64,000 bases of DNA, taken from the NCBI RefSeq assembly GCF_030931715.1, contig NZ_CP133261.1, forward strand, positions 186,001-250,000. Direction: 5' to 3'. Below, piece after piece: positions 1 to 8,510 of this stretch. This DNA is from Tissierella sp. MB52-C2 (GTDB lineage: Bacteria > Bacillota > Clostridia > Tissierellales > Tissierellaceae). Position 1 is the stretch's first letter, and each line of letters begins with the position of its first letter. A model generated the notes under the pieces. The model ran no database searches, was not told where the DNA came from, and was given only the letters and a program-made list of their open reading frames with translations. Made by a program: the position numbers and the translations under genes.

Positions 1-147
1 GAAGTTTGGGGGGATAAATACTTTAGCAGCAGTAACAACACCATTATGGTTCACATTAGACACTTAAGAGAAAAAATGAATGATTCAGCTGAAGATCCAA
101 AATATATCAAAACTGTATGGGGAGTTGGTTATAAAATTGAAAGCTAA
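1..147 (+). CDS. VanR-like response regulator, C-terminal end (partial)
   Basis: The window opens inside this gene; 48 codons and a TAA remain. They encode the end of an OmpR/PhoB-type winged helix: the recognition-helix segment IMVHIRHLREKM, then the closing hairpin YIKTVWGVGYKIE, which is the usual C-terminus of this family. The receiver domain lies outside the window. The gene overlaps the start of the next kinase gene by 11 bases, so the two are almost certainly co-translated as a two-component pair. The assignment to the VanR branch rests on the VanS-like partner and the DD-carboxypeptidase downstream, not on this fragment alone. Confidence 0.85.
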   Translation, partial: EVWGDKYFSSSNNTIMVHIRHLREKMNDSAEDPKYIKTVWGVGYKIES

Positions 148-1273
148 TAAAATAAGGAAAAATGATTATTCATTATTCAAACGAAAAATATTCTTTAAAA
201 TATTTATACTTATTCTAGTTAGTATTAGCTTTTTAATGTTATTAAGTTCGATATTTCGAGGAAGTTTTGGTAATTGGATTGTTGATTTCTTACAAAATAC
301 ATTTAATTTGTCTTATTATGATGCATTAGATATCCACCAATATATATTCCGTAACAATATGTATATTATTATGTTAGTTTTAAGTGTTGTTTTTTCATTA
401 ATCATTTTCCGATTTGCTATTTCTCGGATTACAAGATATTTTGATGAAATCGCTGAAGGTATGGATGAGTTAATGAAAGGTTCAGATAAGGAAATTGAAC
501 TATCCCCAGAAATGAGTTTTTTGGAAACCAAACTAAATATGTGCAGACATATTCTAGAAAAGAGAGAAAGAGATGCAAAACAAGCGGAACAAAGAAAGAA
601 TGATTTAGTTGTTTATCTTGCACATGATATAAAGACTCCACTTACTTCAGTTATCGGATACTTAGATTTAATGTCAGAAATACCAGATATGCCAATTGAA
701 CAAAGGGCAAAATATATGGAAATTACTCTAGAAAAAGCAAATCGCCTTGAAAAACTTATCAATGAATTTTTTGAAATTACCAGGTATAATCTTCAAACGA
801 TTGTATTGGATAAAAAAGACTTTAATCTATCCTATATGTTATTTCAAATGGCAGATGAGTTTTATCCAATGCTTTCTGAAAAAAGCCAAGAGGTTATAGT
901 AAATGCAGAAGACGATATCATACTTTTTGGGGATTCAAATAAACTGGCAAGAGTATTTAATAATGTATTTAAAAATGCAATTGCATATGGTGGTAAAAAT
1001 AGTAAAATTATAATAGACATTTATAAACAATCACAGAATGCAGTTATAACATTTAAAAATTATGGAAAAAGTATTCCGCCACAAAAACTAGATAGTATAT
1101 TTGAAAAGTTTTATAGGATAGACGAATCCAGAGGAACAGATACCGGTAATTCTGGGCTAGGTCTTGCTATTGCCAAAGAAATTATAATCTTACATGAAGG
1201 TGAAATTTATGCAGAAAGTAACGATAATTATACAATATTTCATATAAAGATACCAGGCGTAATCAACAACTAA
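137..1273 (+). CDS. VanS-like membrane sensor histidine kinase
   Basis: Two transmembrane segments (roughly residues 19-40 and 75-100) flank a short extracytoplasmic loop. A HAMP-like linker follows, then the phosphoacceptor helix with AHDIKTPLTSVIGYLD and an ATPase domain with NVFKNAIAYG (N box), FEKFYRIDESR (F box) and SGLGLAIAKE (G box). The compact layout and DIKTPLTS box are typical of the VanS family. I start it at TTG 137, which has GGAG 12 bases upstream and overlaps the regulator's end; an in-frame ATG at 80 lies well inside the regulator gene. The signal sensed is unknown. No vanH, vanA/B/D ligase or vanX is present in the window, so this is probably a cell-wall stress system rather than a full resistance cluster. 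Confidence 0.9.
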   Translation: MKANKIRKNDYSLFKRKIFFKIFILILVSISFLMLLSSIFRGSFGNWIVDFLQNTFNLSYYDALDIHQYIFRNNMYIIMLVLSVVFSLIIFRFAISRITRYFDEIAEGMDELMKGSDKEIELSPEMSFLETKLNMCRHILEKRERDAKQAEQRKNDLVVYLAHDIKTPLTSVIGYLDLMSEIPDMPIEQRAKYMEITLEKANRLEKLINEFFEITRYNLQTIVLDKKDFNLSYMLFQMADEFYPMLSEKSQEVIVNAEDDIILFGDSNKLARVFNNVFKNAIAYGGKNSKIIIDIYKQSQNAVITFKNYGKSIPPQKLDSIFEKFYRIDESRGTDTGNSGLGLAIAKEIIILHEGEIYAESNDNYTIFHIKIPGVINN

Positions 1274-1325
1274 GAAACATTATTTCTTTATGATATAACA
1301 ATTCATAAAGAAATAATGTTTTTTT
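1274..1325 (+). terminator. Rho-independent terminator after the VanRS-like pair
   Basis: A near-perfect 18-bp stem (AACATTATTTCTTTATG and its complement) with a short loop is followed by a T run. It begins just after the kinase stop codon and separates the two-component genes from the carboxypeptidase, which has its own promoter. Confidence 0.9.
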
Positions 1326-1351
1326 ATTTTTACTATGTTTTTAAATGCTGC

Positions 1352-1434
1352 AAATATTAAGCAGTTCATAAGAAAATCTTAATAAGTCCATAAGCTGTTG
1401 TTTATACAAAAAATATTAAACTTTATTAGAATTA
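1352..1434 (+). promoter_or_regulatory. Candidate promoter and regulator repeats of the DD-carboxypeptidase gene
   Basis: The block AAATATTAAG, TTCATAAG, CTTAATAAG, TCCATAAG (1352-1394) is followed by TTTATACAAA and, about 30 bases on, a TATATTAT -10-like sequence. The same arrangement recurs before the TlpA gene at 2462-2555. Repeated CATAAG/TTAAG half-sites upstream of a weak -35 fit an OmpR-family activator. That the VanR-like regulator binds here is inference. Confidence 0.6.
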
Positions 1435-1480
1435 TATTATAAGACGAGATCATATCTCATATTTAAGGAGGAATGTTAAA

Positions 1481-2461
1481 ATGAGAGTTAATAGACAAAA
1501 ATATAGAAGAAAGAGGAAGATAAAATTTATTCTTTCAATTCTATGTGTATGTGCGGTGGGTATTACAGCTTTATTTTTGCAAAATCATATAATAAGTAAA
1601 AATAATGAACAAATAGAATCACCTATAAAAACTCAAGAAACAAGGATTTACGAAGAATTTAATCAGATTATAGTCGATGACTTATATAGTTCAAACGCTA
1701 TTCTCATTTCTTTAGACGATAATGAAATATTATTAGATAAATCATCTGATGAAAGAGTCTATCCAGCATCTCTTACAAAAATTATGACAGCAATACTAGC
1801 AATTGAAAATCTATCAGATTTAGACGAAGAAATTTATCTATCAGAGGATATGTTTGAGGAATTGTATTCTGAAAATGCTTCTATGGCAGGATTCTTGCCA
1901 AACGAAAAGGTGCCAGCAATTGACTTGATTTATGGAGTATTATTACCATCTGGGGCAGAAAGTTGCATTGGGTTAGCGGATGCAATTGCAGGTTCAGAAA
2001 AAAGTTATGTAAAATTAATGAATCAAAAGGCTGAAGAATTAGGGATGAATAACACTCATTTTACTAACTCCACAGGGCTACATGACAGGAATCATTATAC
2101 TACTGTAAATGATATTGCGAAATTACTGAAATATGCATTACAAAACAATCTATTTCGAGAAGTATATACCTCAAAACGTTATACGACAAAAGCAACAAAT
2201 CTTCATCTCGACGGAATTACTTTCCAAAGTACAATGTTTGAAAAAATGGATACGGAGGATGTAAATAATGGTACTATCGAAGGTGGAAAGACTGGTTATA
2301 CGAGAGAAGCAAAATTATGTCTTGCTAGTTTGGCAAAAATAGATGGCAAGGAATATATTTTAGTGACTGCTAATGCAGATGGGAGTCCTTATACGGAACA
2401 GTTCAATATTTTGGATGCATTTACTGTTTATAATCAGGTTTCCAAAACTAATGCTTCCTAG
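1481..2461 (+). CDS. Serine D-Ala-D-Ala carboxypeptidase (S11, VanY(D)/DacA-like)
   Basis: It removes the terminal D-Ala from cell-wall pentapeptides at the outer membrane face. One N-terminal membrane anchor (residues 14-34) is followed by the S11 domain with SLTK at 97-100 (catalytic Ser97, Lys100), SGAES near 160 in place of the usual SGN, and KTG near 270 in EGGKTGYT. The SGA variant fits my recollection of the serine-type VanY(D) carboxypeptidases better than housekeeping DacA, which is also longer and has a C-terminal beta domain and anchor missing here. At 326 residues the protein appears complete. The start has AGGAGG eight bases upstream. It lies just behind the VanRS-like pair, as vanY does in vanD clusters, but the rest of such a cluster is absent. 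Confidence 0.88.
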   Translation: MRVNRQKYRRKRKIKFILSILCVCAVGITALFLQNHIISKNNEQIESPIKTQETRIYEEFNQIIVDDLYSSNAILISLDDNEILLDKSSDERVYPASLTKIMTAILAIENLSDLDEEIYLSEDMFEELYSENASMAGFLPNEKVPAIDLIYGVLLPSGAESCIGLADAIAGSEKSYVKLMNQKAEELGMNNTHFTNSTGLHDRNHYTTVNDIAKLLKYALQNNLFREVYTSKRYTTKATNLHLDGITFQSTMFEKMDTEDVNNGTIEGGKTGYTREAKLCLASLAKIDGKEYILVTANADGSPYTEQFNILDAFTVYNQVSKTNAS

Positions 2462-2555
2462 AAATATTAAGTGCTCCATAAGTAATTCTTAAGATATTAA
2501 TAAGCAAATGTATACAAAGTTTTTTAAAAATTCCTATAAACTATAATTGTTACCG
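2462..2555 (+). promoter_or_regulatory. Candidate promoter and regulator repeats of the TlpA operon
   Basis: AAATATTAAG, CTCCATAAG, TTCTTAAG and TTAATAAG (2462-2504) are followed by TGTATACAAA and then TATAAT about 31 bases after TATAC. This mirrors the block at 1352-1434 in motif order and spacing, which suggests a common activator for the carboxypeptidase and the thiol-redox genes. Confidence 0.6.
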
Positions 2556-2631
2556 GTAAACTAATAGCAATTTGAGAAGTTATATATTTAAAGTATGAGA
2601 ATATAATAGAGGACATAAGGAGGAATTAATT

Positions 2632-3660
2632 ATGAAAAGAAAAATTTTAACAATTTTAATATCAGGAGTACTTTGTATATCGATGGTAGCATGTGATAAG
2701 TCTACAAGAAGGTTTGAAGATGTTGGAATTGGATTTAGCTTACCTAGTAAGTGGAGAAATAAGGCACAAAACATAGATGCATACGCAACTTTACCAGGAG
2801 AAAATATTGAAGGTCAACTGATCGTCAGTTTCATACTTGATGAGACTATGGAAAAGGCACGAAAACTAAATGAGGAGGCATCAAAGATCCCAGAAACAGA
2901 TAAAGAAAAAATCAAAAAAGCTGCAGCGGAAATTATGGATTTAACTAAAGAATTTAAAGAATTATGGACTGTAGTAAGTATAGATAAGAGCAAAGAAGAG
3001 GGCAAAATTCAAAAAGATTTATTTTCAAAATATGAAAATAAGGATTTAATAGGTAAAGAAGGCAATCTTGAATTTTACTTATTATATAATAATAAACCTG
3101 ATGTTAGTGGTTTATCTGAAAAATCTAAGAAAGACTATGAAGAAATATATGGAGGAATTAAAGAATTTAAAAGTTTAATAAAAACATTTGAGCAAGTAAC
3201 AGAACAAGAAAGATTAAGTAAACATAAGAAATTTGAATTTAAAACAAAAACTTTAAATGGTAAAGAAATAGATAGTAGTATTTTTAAAGATAGTAAGCTA
3301 ACCATGGTAAATATATGGGCAACATATTGTAGCCCATGTATAGAAGAAATGCCAGAGCTTCAAGCGCTTTATGAAGAAGTTAAGAATGAGAATGTTAATG
3401 TGATTGGTGTTGTCTCAGATACACCAGATGTAGACAATGAAGAATTAGCTAAGAAAATTTTATCAAAAAAAGGTGTTAAGTTTGCTAATATTATTCCAGA
3501 TGAAAAAATTATAAATAATATATTACAAGATATTTCAGGAGTTCCAACTACATTTTTTGTTGATAGTGAAGGAAATATAATTGGAGAGTTTATAGTAGGT
3601 TCTAATAGTAAAGAAGAATTTAAGAAGGAAATTGAAGATAGATTAAAAAATATAGAATAG
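2632..3660 (+). CDS. TlpA/ResA-like thioredoxin lipoprotein
   Basis: A lipoprotein signal (MKRKILTILISG, lipobox SMVAC, lipid Cys21) precedes a 170-residue extracytoplasmic region and a C-terminal TlpA-type thioredoxin domain from about 198. The redox motif is WATYCSPC with cysteines 233 and 236, and the cis-proline loop is SGVPTTFFVD. TlpA-type proteins reduce or exchange disulfides outside the membrane. The N-terminal region (FEDVGIGFSLPSKW) resembles domains seen in surface lipoproteins but I cannot name it. Downstream lie a tiny CxxC protein and an Fe-S membrane protein, a combination that suggests delivery of electrons from the cytoplasm to this thioredoxin. The start has AGGAGG at good spacing. 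Confidence 0.88.
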   Translation: MKRKILTILISGVLCISMVACDKSTRRFEDVGIGFSLPSKWRNKAQNIDAYATLPGENIEGQLIVSFILDETMEKARKLNEEASKIPETDKEKIKKAAAEIMDLTKEFKELWTVVSIDKSKEEGKIQKDLFSKYENKDLIGKEGNLEFYLLYNNKPDVSGLSEKSKKDYEEIYGGIKEFKSLIKTFEQVTEQERLSKHKKFEFKTKTLNGKEIDSSIFKDSKLTMVNIWATYCSPCIEEMPELQALYEEVKNENVNVIGVVSDTPDVDNEELAKKILSKKGVKFANIIPDEKIINNILQDISGVPTTFFVDSEGNIIGEFIVGSNSKEEFKKEIEDRLKNIE

Positions 3661-3667
3661 AAAACTG

Positions 3668-3701
3668 TATACCTCATCTATCTTCTAATAGTTGAGGTAT
3701 A
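3668..3701. other. Hairpin after the TlpA gene
   Basis: TATACCTCA pairs with TGAGGTATA across a 16-base loop. It lacks a clear T run, so it may be a weak terminator or a processing/stability hairpin between the lipoprotein and the next two genes. Confidence 0.4.
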
Positions 3702-3811
3702 TATCACAATTTGAATTAATATATGAATAAAGATGATAATTTTATAATTTCAAGAGTGAATATTTTATTATAAGATAATTTAATACATGATATATTAAGG
3801 ATGTGTAATCT

Positions 3812-3970
3812 ATGAATGTAAACAAATTCAATAAAAGTGAAGTGCTTATAAAATATAGTATTTTAATTATGAGTATTTCATTCATCATCACTGGGATATA
3901 TAGAGAGGAAGTGAGAATTGTATTTAAAAAGGCAATAAATATATGTTTGGAGTGTATAGGAATTGGATAG
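3812..3970 (+). CDS. CD1871A-family CxxC small membrane protein
   Basis: This is a 52-codon gene. It has one hydrophobic helix (YSILIMSISFIITGIY), then GIYREEVRIVFKKA and a cysteine tail NICLECIGIG. The pattern of one helix, a G-x-x-R-x-E segment and a terminal ICLECIGIG is what I recall for the small CD1871A-type proteins of clostridia; the function is not known. AAGGATG lies upstream of the ATG, and the end overlaps the TTG start of the next gene by eight bases, so the two are translationally coupled. The CxxC could carry electrons between the Fe-S membrane protein and the external TlpA protein; this is inference. Confidence 0.8.
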   Translation: MNVNKFNKSEVLIKYSILIMSISFIITGIYREEVRIVFKKAINICLECIGIG

Positions 3971-4793
3971 GAGAAGAATAACACAAATTATTGTAGCTAT
4001 AACGACAAATGCAAATGTCAATGGGTTTCTAAAAGGCACTATATTTAAAGGAAGTACAAAAAAAATCTGTGTCCCAGGTTTAAACTGTTATTCTTGCCCT
4101 GGAGCTATAGGCTCTTGTCCCATAGGCTCTTTACAGGCTGTTATTGGAACTGTAAAATATAAATTTTCATTATATGTAGTTGGACTTATGTCTTTATTTG
4201 GTATTATATTTGGTAGATTTATATGTGGGTGGCTATGTCCTTTTGGTCTTATTGAAGACCTATTACATAAAATACCTTCTAAAAAGATAAATGTAAATAA
4301 AAAAGTAAATAATGTACTTAAATATTTAAAATATATTATATTATTATTATTTGTTATAATATTACCTATGTTTTTAGTAAACGAATTTGGAATAAGCCCT
4401 CCATATTTTTGTCAATATATATGTCCAGCAGGAACATTAGAGGGTGGGGTACCGTTAATTTTACTAAATCAACCTTTAAGGGGAGCTATAGGATACTTAT
4501 TTGTCTGGAAAATGTTTTTACTAATTATCATTATTATAGCTTCCATAATTATATACAGACCATTTTGTAGATATATATGTCCATTAGGAGCATTTTACTC
4601 ACTATTTAATAAAGTAAGTTTTTATAAATACGAAGTAGACAAAAATAAATGTACAAGCTGTGGTGTTTGTACACATAAGTGTAAAATGAATATAGAAGTT
4701 TATAAAAAACCTAATAGCCCTGAATGTATTAGATGTGGAGAATGTGTAAAGATATGTCCTACAAAGTCTATTAAAAAAGGAATTAAATTTTAG
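3963..4793 (+). CDS. 4Fe-4S polyferredoxin membrane protein (NapH/CcoG-like)
   Basis: Four to five membrane helices are interleaved with cysteine motifs CGWLCPFGL, YICPAGT and RYICPLGA, followed by two C-terminal ferredoxin clusters, CTSCGVCTHKC and CIRCGECVKICP. This layout belongs to the NapH/NosR/CcoG family, which passes electrons across or along the membrane. It starts at TTG 3963 inside the end of the small CxxC gene. At 276 residues it is complete. With TlpA and the CxxC protein it forms a likely reductant-export module. The electron donor, presumably a cytoplasmic ferredoxin, is not visible. Confidence 0.88.
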   Translation: MDRRRITQIIVAITTNANVNGFLKGTIFKGSTKKICVPGLNCYSCPGAIGSCPIGSLQAVIGTVKYKFSLYVVGLMSLFGIIFGRFICGWLCPFGLIEDLLHKIPSKKINVNKKVNNVLKYLKYIILLLFVIILPMFLVNEFGISPPYFCQYICPAGTLEGGVPLILLNQPLRGAIGYLFVWKMFLLIIIIIASIIIYRPFCRYICPLGAFYSLFNKVSFYKYEVDKNKCTSCGVCTHKCKMNIEVYKKPNSPECIRCGECVKICPTKSIKKGIKF

Positions 4794-5005
4794 AATTTTA
4801 ATTATGGGTAAGGCTGGAATAGCTAGCTATCTAAGCTTTCTATGAAAAGAGTATTTTGTCTCAAAAAAACTGGAACAATATAAAGTATAGTTAAAGAAGT
4901 ATATAATTAAAAAAGGCAATAATAGGTATATAGAAGAATTCATAGTGCAATCAACTATATGACTCCGCATATAGCACGAAAAAACATAATATAAGGAGAT
5001 ATAAT

Positions 5006-6144
5006 ATGAAACGTAAGAAGACTTTTTTAGAATTACTTTATTAATTGTATTTTTAGGCATTATAGCTGTGGTAGGATTTAATAAGTTATTTAATACAGAA
5101 TATAATTCACTAAATGATTTAGATAAGAGCATGATAAATCAGCTTTCAGAAGTTTATGAGACATATGATAATAATTCGAGGGATATATGGATGGAAGGAT
5201 ATAATTTTAATAATATACCATTTATATTGACTCCGGTAAGTAAGGATAGAGGAACGTTACATGCATATTCATATGTGGTAGGAGTTGATAAGTTAGAAAA
5301 CTCCATATTTTCTAAAGAAATGAATTTACCATCTATTTATAGAGTATCTTTTTTATCTCCTTCTTTGATTAAGGCATGGACACCAGCAAAGTTTATTTTT
5401 TCAGATATAGGAACTCAACATGTTACTTTTTTTAAGTATAATCCTTTGAATACTACAGCACTGAATACAGAAAAGTCATTTAAATATTTTTTAATGCATG
5501 AAGTATTTCATGAGTATAGACAAGTACCTTTATGGAAAAATGTGAATGACTTAACCTCAAGTATTTTTATAGAAGAAAGAAATAAGGAGCAATATCAACT
5601 TTTATTATTAGAGTTTGCCATTATGGACAAAGCTAATGAAATAAATAATAGAGATGAATTAATAAATATTTTAAGTGATTTTGTTACAGCAAGGGAATAT
5701 CATTATAATAAATTTCAATATATGAAACAAGAAAAGCTAGTTGAAACTTTGGAAGGATATGCTCAATATATAGAATATAATTATTCTAATTTAGTGGGAG
5801 ATCTTGTAAAGCCACCATTCACTGTAGATGGAGAAGTAGTAGGATTTAAAGATGTATTTGCTAAAGAAACATTAGAAAACTTTGTAAAAGAAAATAGCTT
5901 AAATCAATTTATGGATAAAAACTTGTACTACTATGTAGGTTCATTAGAGGGTGTACTTCTAGATAAATTAGATATAAATTGGAAAGATAGAGTAGAAAAT
6001 AATGAATTAATTTATGATATTATGAAAGATGAAATATATAAGCGAGCAGATGGCAAGATAAATAGCATAGAAGAAATCAAAGATAAATATGGTTACGATA
6101 ACTTTGAAGATGAAGCTAAAATCATAATAGATAATTTAGATTAA
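5006..6144 (+). pseudogene. Secreted HExxH metallopeptidase-like protein, frameshifted near its start
   Basis: ATG 5006, with a good GGAG site, opens MKRKKTFL but stops after 12 codons. In the neighbouring frame the sequence continues as RITLLIVFLGIIAVV and a long protein to 6144. One extra T in the six-T run at about 5026-5031 would join both parts into a normal signal peptide plus mature domain. The long frame has HEVFHEYRQ, an HExxH zinc motif, and downstream EGYAQYIEY that could supply the third glutamate ligand, so a gluzincin-like peptidase is plausible. I do not recognise the family. If the shift is real, only an unexported product from GTG 5068 might be made; it could also be a sequencing error or a slippery phase switch. 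Confidence 0.65.
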
Positions 6145-6168
6145 TGTTGATATTATTTTATATAAATA

Positions 6169-6415
6169 GAGACTGTAAATAATTTTGCGCTAAGTAATTA
6201 AATAGTCCTTTGAGGTTAATGTTAAAATAAATATTAATTTGGAAGGATTTTTTATGGCAAGACAAAGAAAATTAACTAAAGAACGAAAAAACTTAATCGA
6301 TAATTTACTGGCAGCCTATAAGCCAGAGGATGCAAAAATAGTGGGATTAGAAAGGCAGAATTCTCGGTTTTTATATTTGAAGAGAATGTTATTATATGTT
6401 ATAATAAGCTTGTAA
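6169..6415 (+). mobile_element. IS256-family remnant, left end only
   Basis: GAGACTGTAAATAATTTTG resembles the left terminal repeat of IS256-family elements and is followed by a transposase start at 6254, MARQRKLTKERKNLIDNLLA, a typical IS256 transposase N-terminus. The match ends near codon 28 (AYKPEDAK). The frame then runs through unrelated sequence to a stop at 6415. No right end or catalytic DDE region is present. It is inert. Confidence 0.7.
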
Positions 6416-6916
6416 AGGACTAAATATTAGAGGAATATAAGGGAGAGAATTTGATGTCCGCGTTTGTTTTTAACTAAATCAACTAAATAGTTGTATCTTA
6501 AAAAGTGTTTAAACCTATATTATCTAGGTTTATTTGTTGATGACTTTTTAAGGATAAGTTAGAAACATGGATATCATTAAACCACACAATATATTAGAAT
6601 AATTAATGTTTATTAGAATTATTTTATATCAAATATGAATTTTTATATACCTTATATTATAGTTATAGGTTTATTTTTGAGTTTCAATATTTTAATATGA
6701 TTTTTAGCATATTATTTATTGGAATCTAATATAGGGTATTATTTGACATATAATGTAAATGGTAAAAGGTTATAGTGACTTCGTGTTGCTATGACCTTTT
6801 TTGTTTTTGTTCATGTTTCTTTTTACTTTCAATATTAGCATAGACATAATTAGTATTTTAGTTCTTATAGACTATGCAATGAAATTTAAAATGATAAATA
6901 TGGAGGACAACAAACA
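6416..6916. other. Non-coding stretch between the IS stub and the polyamine genes
   Basis: I see no gene here. It holds an AT-rich region with a small hairpin (AAACCT/AGGTTT near 6510) and the terminator at 6764-6802. A good ribosome site (GGAGG at 6902) precedes the next gene; I could not fix its promoter with confidence. Confidence 0.5.
6764..6802 (+). terminator. Rho-independent terminator
   Basis: AAAAGGTTATAG pairs with CTATGACCTTTT with one wobble, followed by a T run. It lies 115 bases before the polyamine synthase, so it either ends upstream transcription or acts as an attenuator. Confidence 0.7.
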
Positions 6917-8086
6917 ATGCTTAATTATATAGATGAAGTAAACAAGAATGTAAGTATAGAAGAAGGTAAGAAGGCCATAGAGAACATATTAATAACAATA
7001 TACCTTAAAGGAGGAATTTCCACTAAGGAATTAGCAAGAAACAGTCTCCTACCTATTCCCGTGGTTTCAGCTATAAAAAAAGAATTTATTAAAAAAGGGT
7101 TGGTTATTCAAGACCGGGGAACAAGGCTTACAATAAAGGGTAGACATTTTGTAGAGGAAGGTTTAGGGTTCAAAAAAATAAATAGTGATTTATATATGAA
7201 ACTATTAATGGAACCTTGGAAGGAACATAGAGAAATTATTGAGATAAAAGAGGAACTACAGGAGCTCTTTGATAATCGTCCTCAGGTAGATGTCACTATA
7301 GATCAGTCAAAGTCCAGTATAGATACATCTCTAAAAAGGGCAATATTGTCTCTTAAAAATCATAACTTGGTAGGAAAAAGAATTTTGTGTTTGGGAGATG
7401 ATGATTTAGTAAGTATAGCTTTAGGTTTTCTGCTAAAAAAGCTTTTTAATAATACTATTCATCATACTACTAAAATTACTGTAATGGATATTGATAAAAG
7501 AATTATAGACTATATAAATGATATAGCTATAAAAGAATCTCTTCCAATTAAGTGCGAGTATGTAGATTTCAGGATGCCATTAGCGGATAATTTTAAAAAT
7601 CAATTTGATTGTTTTTTTACAGATCCACCTTATACTCTTGAAGGAATGAATTTGTTTCTTTCAAGAGGGATAGAAGCCTTAAGAGATGATAGTGGGCTTA
7701 CTATTTATTTTTCTTATGCTCATAAGTCTCCAGATTTTCAATTAACTATGCAAAAGTGTTTTTTTAGCATGGGACTTATAGTTTCAGAGGTAATGGCTAG
7801 GTTTAATACCTATGAAGGGGCTAGCATAATTGGAAACACAGGACAAATGATTGTTCTTAAGACTACTAATATAACTAAAGCGTTAATAAAAACCCCTTAT
7901 AAAGGAGTTTTGTATACTGGAGAACTGAAAGAAACAGTACGCTCTTATAGATGTAAACAATGTGGTGAAATTATAAAGGTAGGGCGTTCTGAAAAATTTA
8001 ATAATATAGAAACATTAAAGTCAAAAGGTTGTTATAAATGTAATAGCCAAGTATTTGAGTTAATTCAGAGAAAAAATATAAACTAG
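6917..8086 (+). CDS. bpsA: N4-bis(aminopropyl)spermidine synthase (branched polyamine synthase) with C-terminal zinc ribbon
   Basis: BpsA adds two aminopropyl groups from decarboxylated S-adenosylmethionine to spermidine nitrogen. The N-terminal 85 residues form a winged helix (ISTKELARNSLLPIPVVSAI), as in archaeal BpsA. The catalytic domain has LGDDDLVSIALG (Asp161-163) and FTDPPYT (236-240), the two signature motifs of the family. After about residue 340 a CKQCG...CYKC pair forms a zinc-ribbon-like tail that I do not associate with the archaeal enzymes. speD follows 34 bases downstream and supplies the aminopropyl donor. No linear spermidine synthase is in the window. It is complete, with GGAGG at good spacing. 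Confidence 0.87.
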   Translation: MLNYIDEVNKNVSIEEGKKAIENILITIYLKGGISTKELARNSLLPIPVVSAIKKEFIKKGLVIQDRGTRLTIKGRHFVEEGLGFKKINSDLYMKLLMEPWKEHREIIEIKEELQELFDNRPQVDVTIDQSKSSIDTSLKRAILSLKNHNLVGKRILCLGDDDLVSIALGFLLKKLFNNTIHHTTKITVMDIDKRIIDYINDIAIKESLPIKCEYVDFRMPLADNFKNQFDCFFTDPPYTLEGMNLFLSRGIEALRDDSGLTIYFSYAHKSPDFQLTMQKCFFSMGLIVSEVMARFNTYEGASIIGNTGQMIVLKTTNITKALIKTPYKGVLYTGELKETVRSYRCKQCGEIIKVGRSEKFNNIETLKSKGCYKCNSQVFELIQRKNIN

Positions 8087-8120
8087 TTAAATATAGAATA
8101 AGTATAGAAAAGGAGAAGTT

Positions 8121-8510
8121 ATGATTAAACAAAAGCAATTAGGAAACCATCTTTTAATTGAATACTATGATTGTGATAGTGAAGTATTAAAAAATACACA
8201 GCTAATAGAGAAATATATGATAGAAGCTGCTAAAATGGCTCATGCTACAATTGTGGAAAGTGTATTTCACACATTTAGTCCTTGGGGAGTTAGTGGGGTT
8301 GTGGTTATTGAAGAATCACATCTAACTATTCATACTTGGCCAGAATATAAATATGCAGCTGTAGATTTATTTACTTGTGGGAATACAATAAAGCCTTGGG
8401 TTGCTTTTAAGTTTTTAGAAGAAAAGTTAAAAGCAGAAAGAGCTGATTTAGCAGAGATATCTAGGGGAATGATAGGTCGGATTTTAAAAGATAACAAGAA
8501 TCTTTTATAA
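8121..8510 (+). CDS. speD: S-adenosylmethionine decarboxylase proenzyme
   Basis: A 129-residue class 1 bacterial/archaeal-type AdoMet decarboxylase. Self-cleavage is expected between Glu65 and Ser66 in [16 protein letters not shown], creating the pyruvoyl group. His67 and the TCGN loop (Cys86) complete the active site. It makes decarboxylated AdoMet for the adjacent branched-polyamine synthase. AAAAGGAG precedes the ATG, and the short gap from the previous gene implies one transcript. Confidence 0.95.
   Translation: MIKQKQLGNHLLIEYYDCDSEVLKNTQLIEKYMIEAAKMAHATIVESVFHTFSPWGVSGVVVIEESHLTIHTWPEYKYAAVDLFTCGNTIKPWVAFKFLEEKLKAERADLAEISRGMIGRILKDNKNLL

Noticed and set aside
80-136. ATG at 80 as start of the VanS-like kinase
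   Set aside because: It would overlap the regulator gene by 68 bases, has no ribosome site and adds residues that do not fit the family; TTG 137 has a GGAG site.
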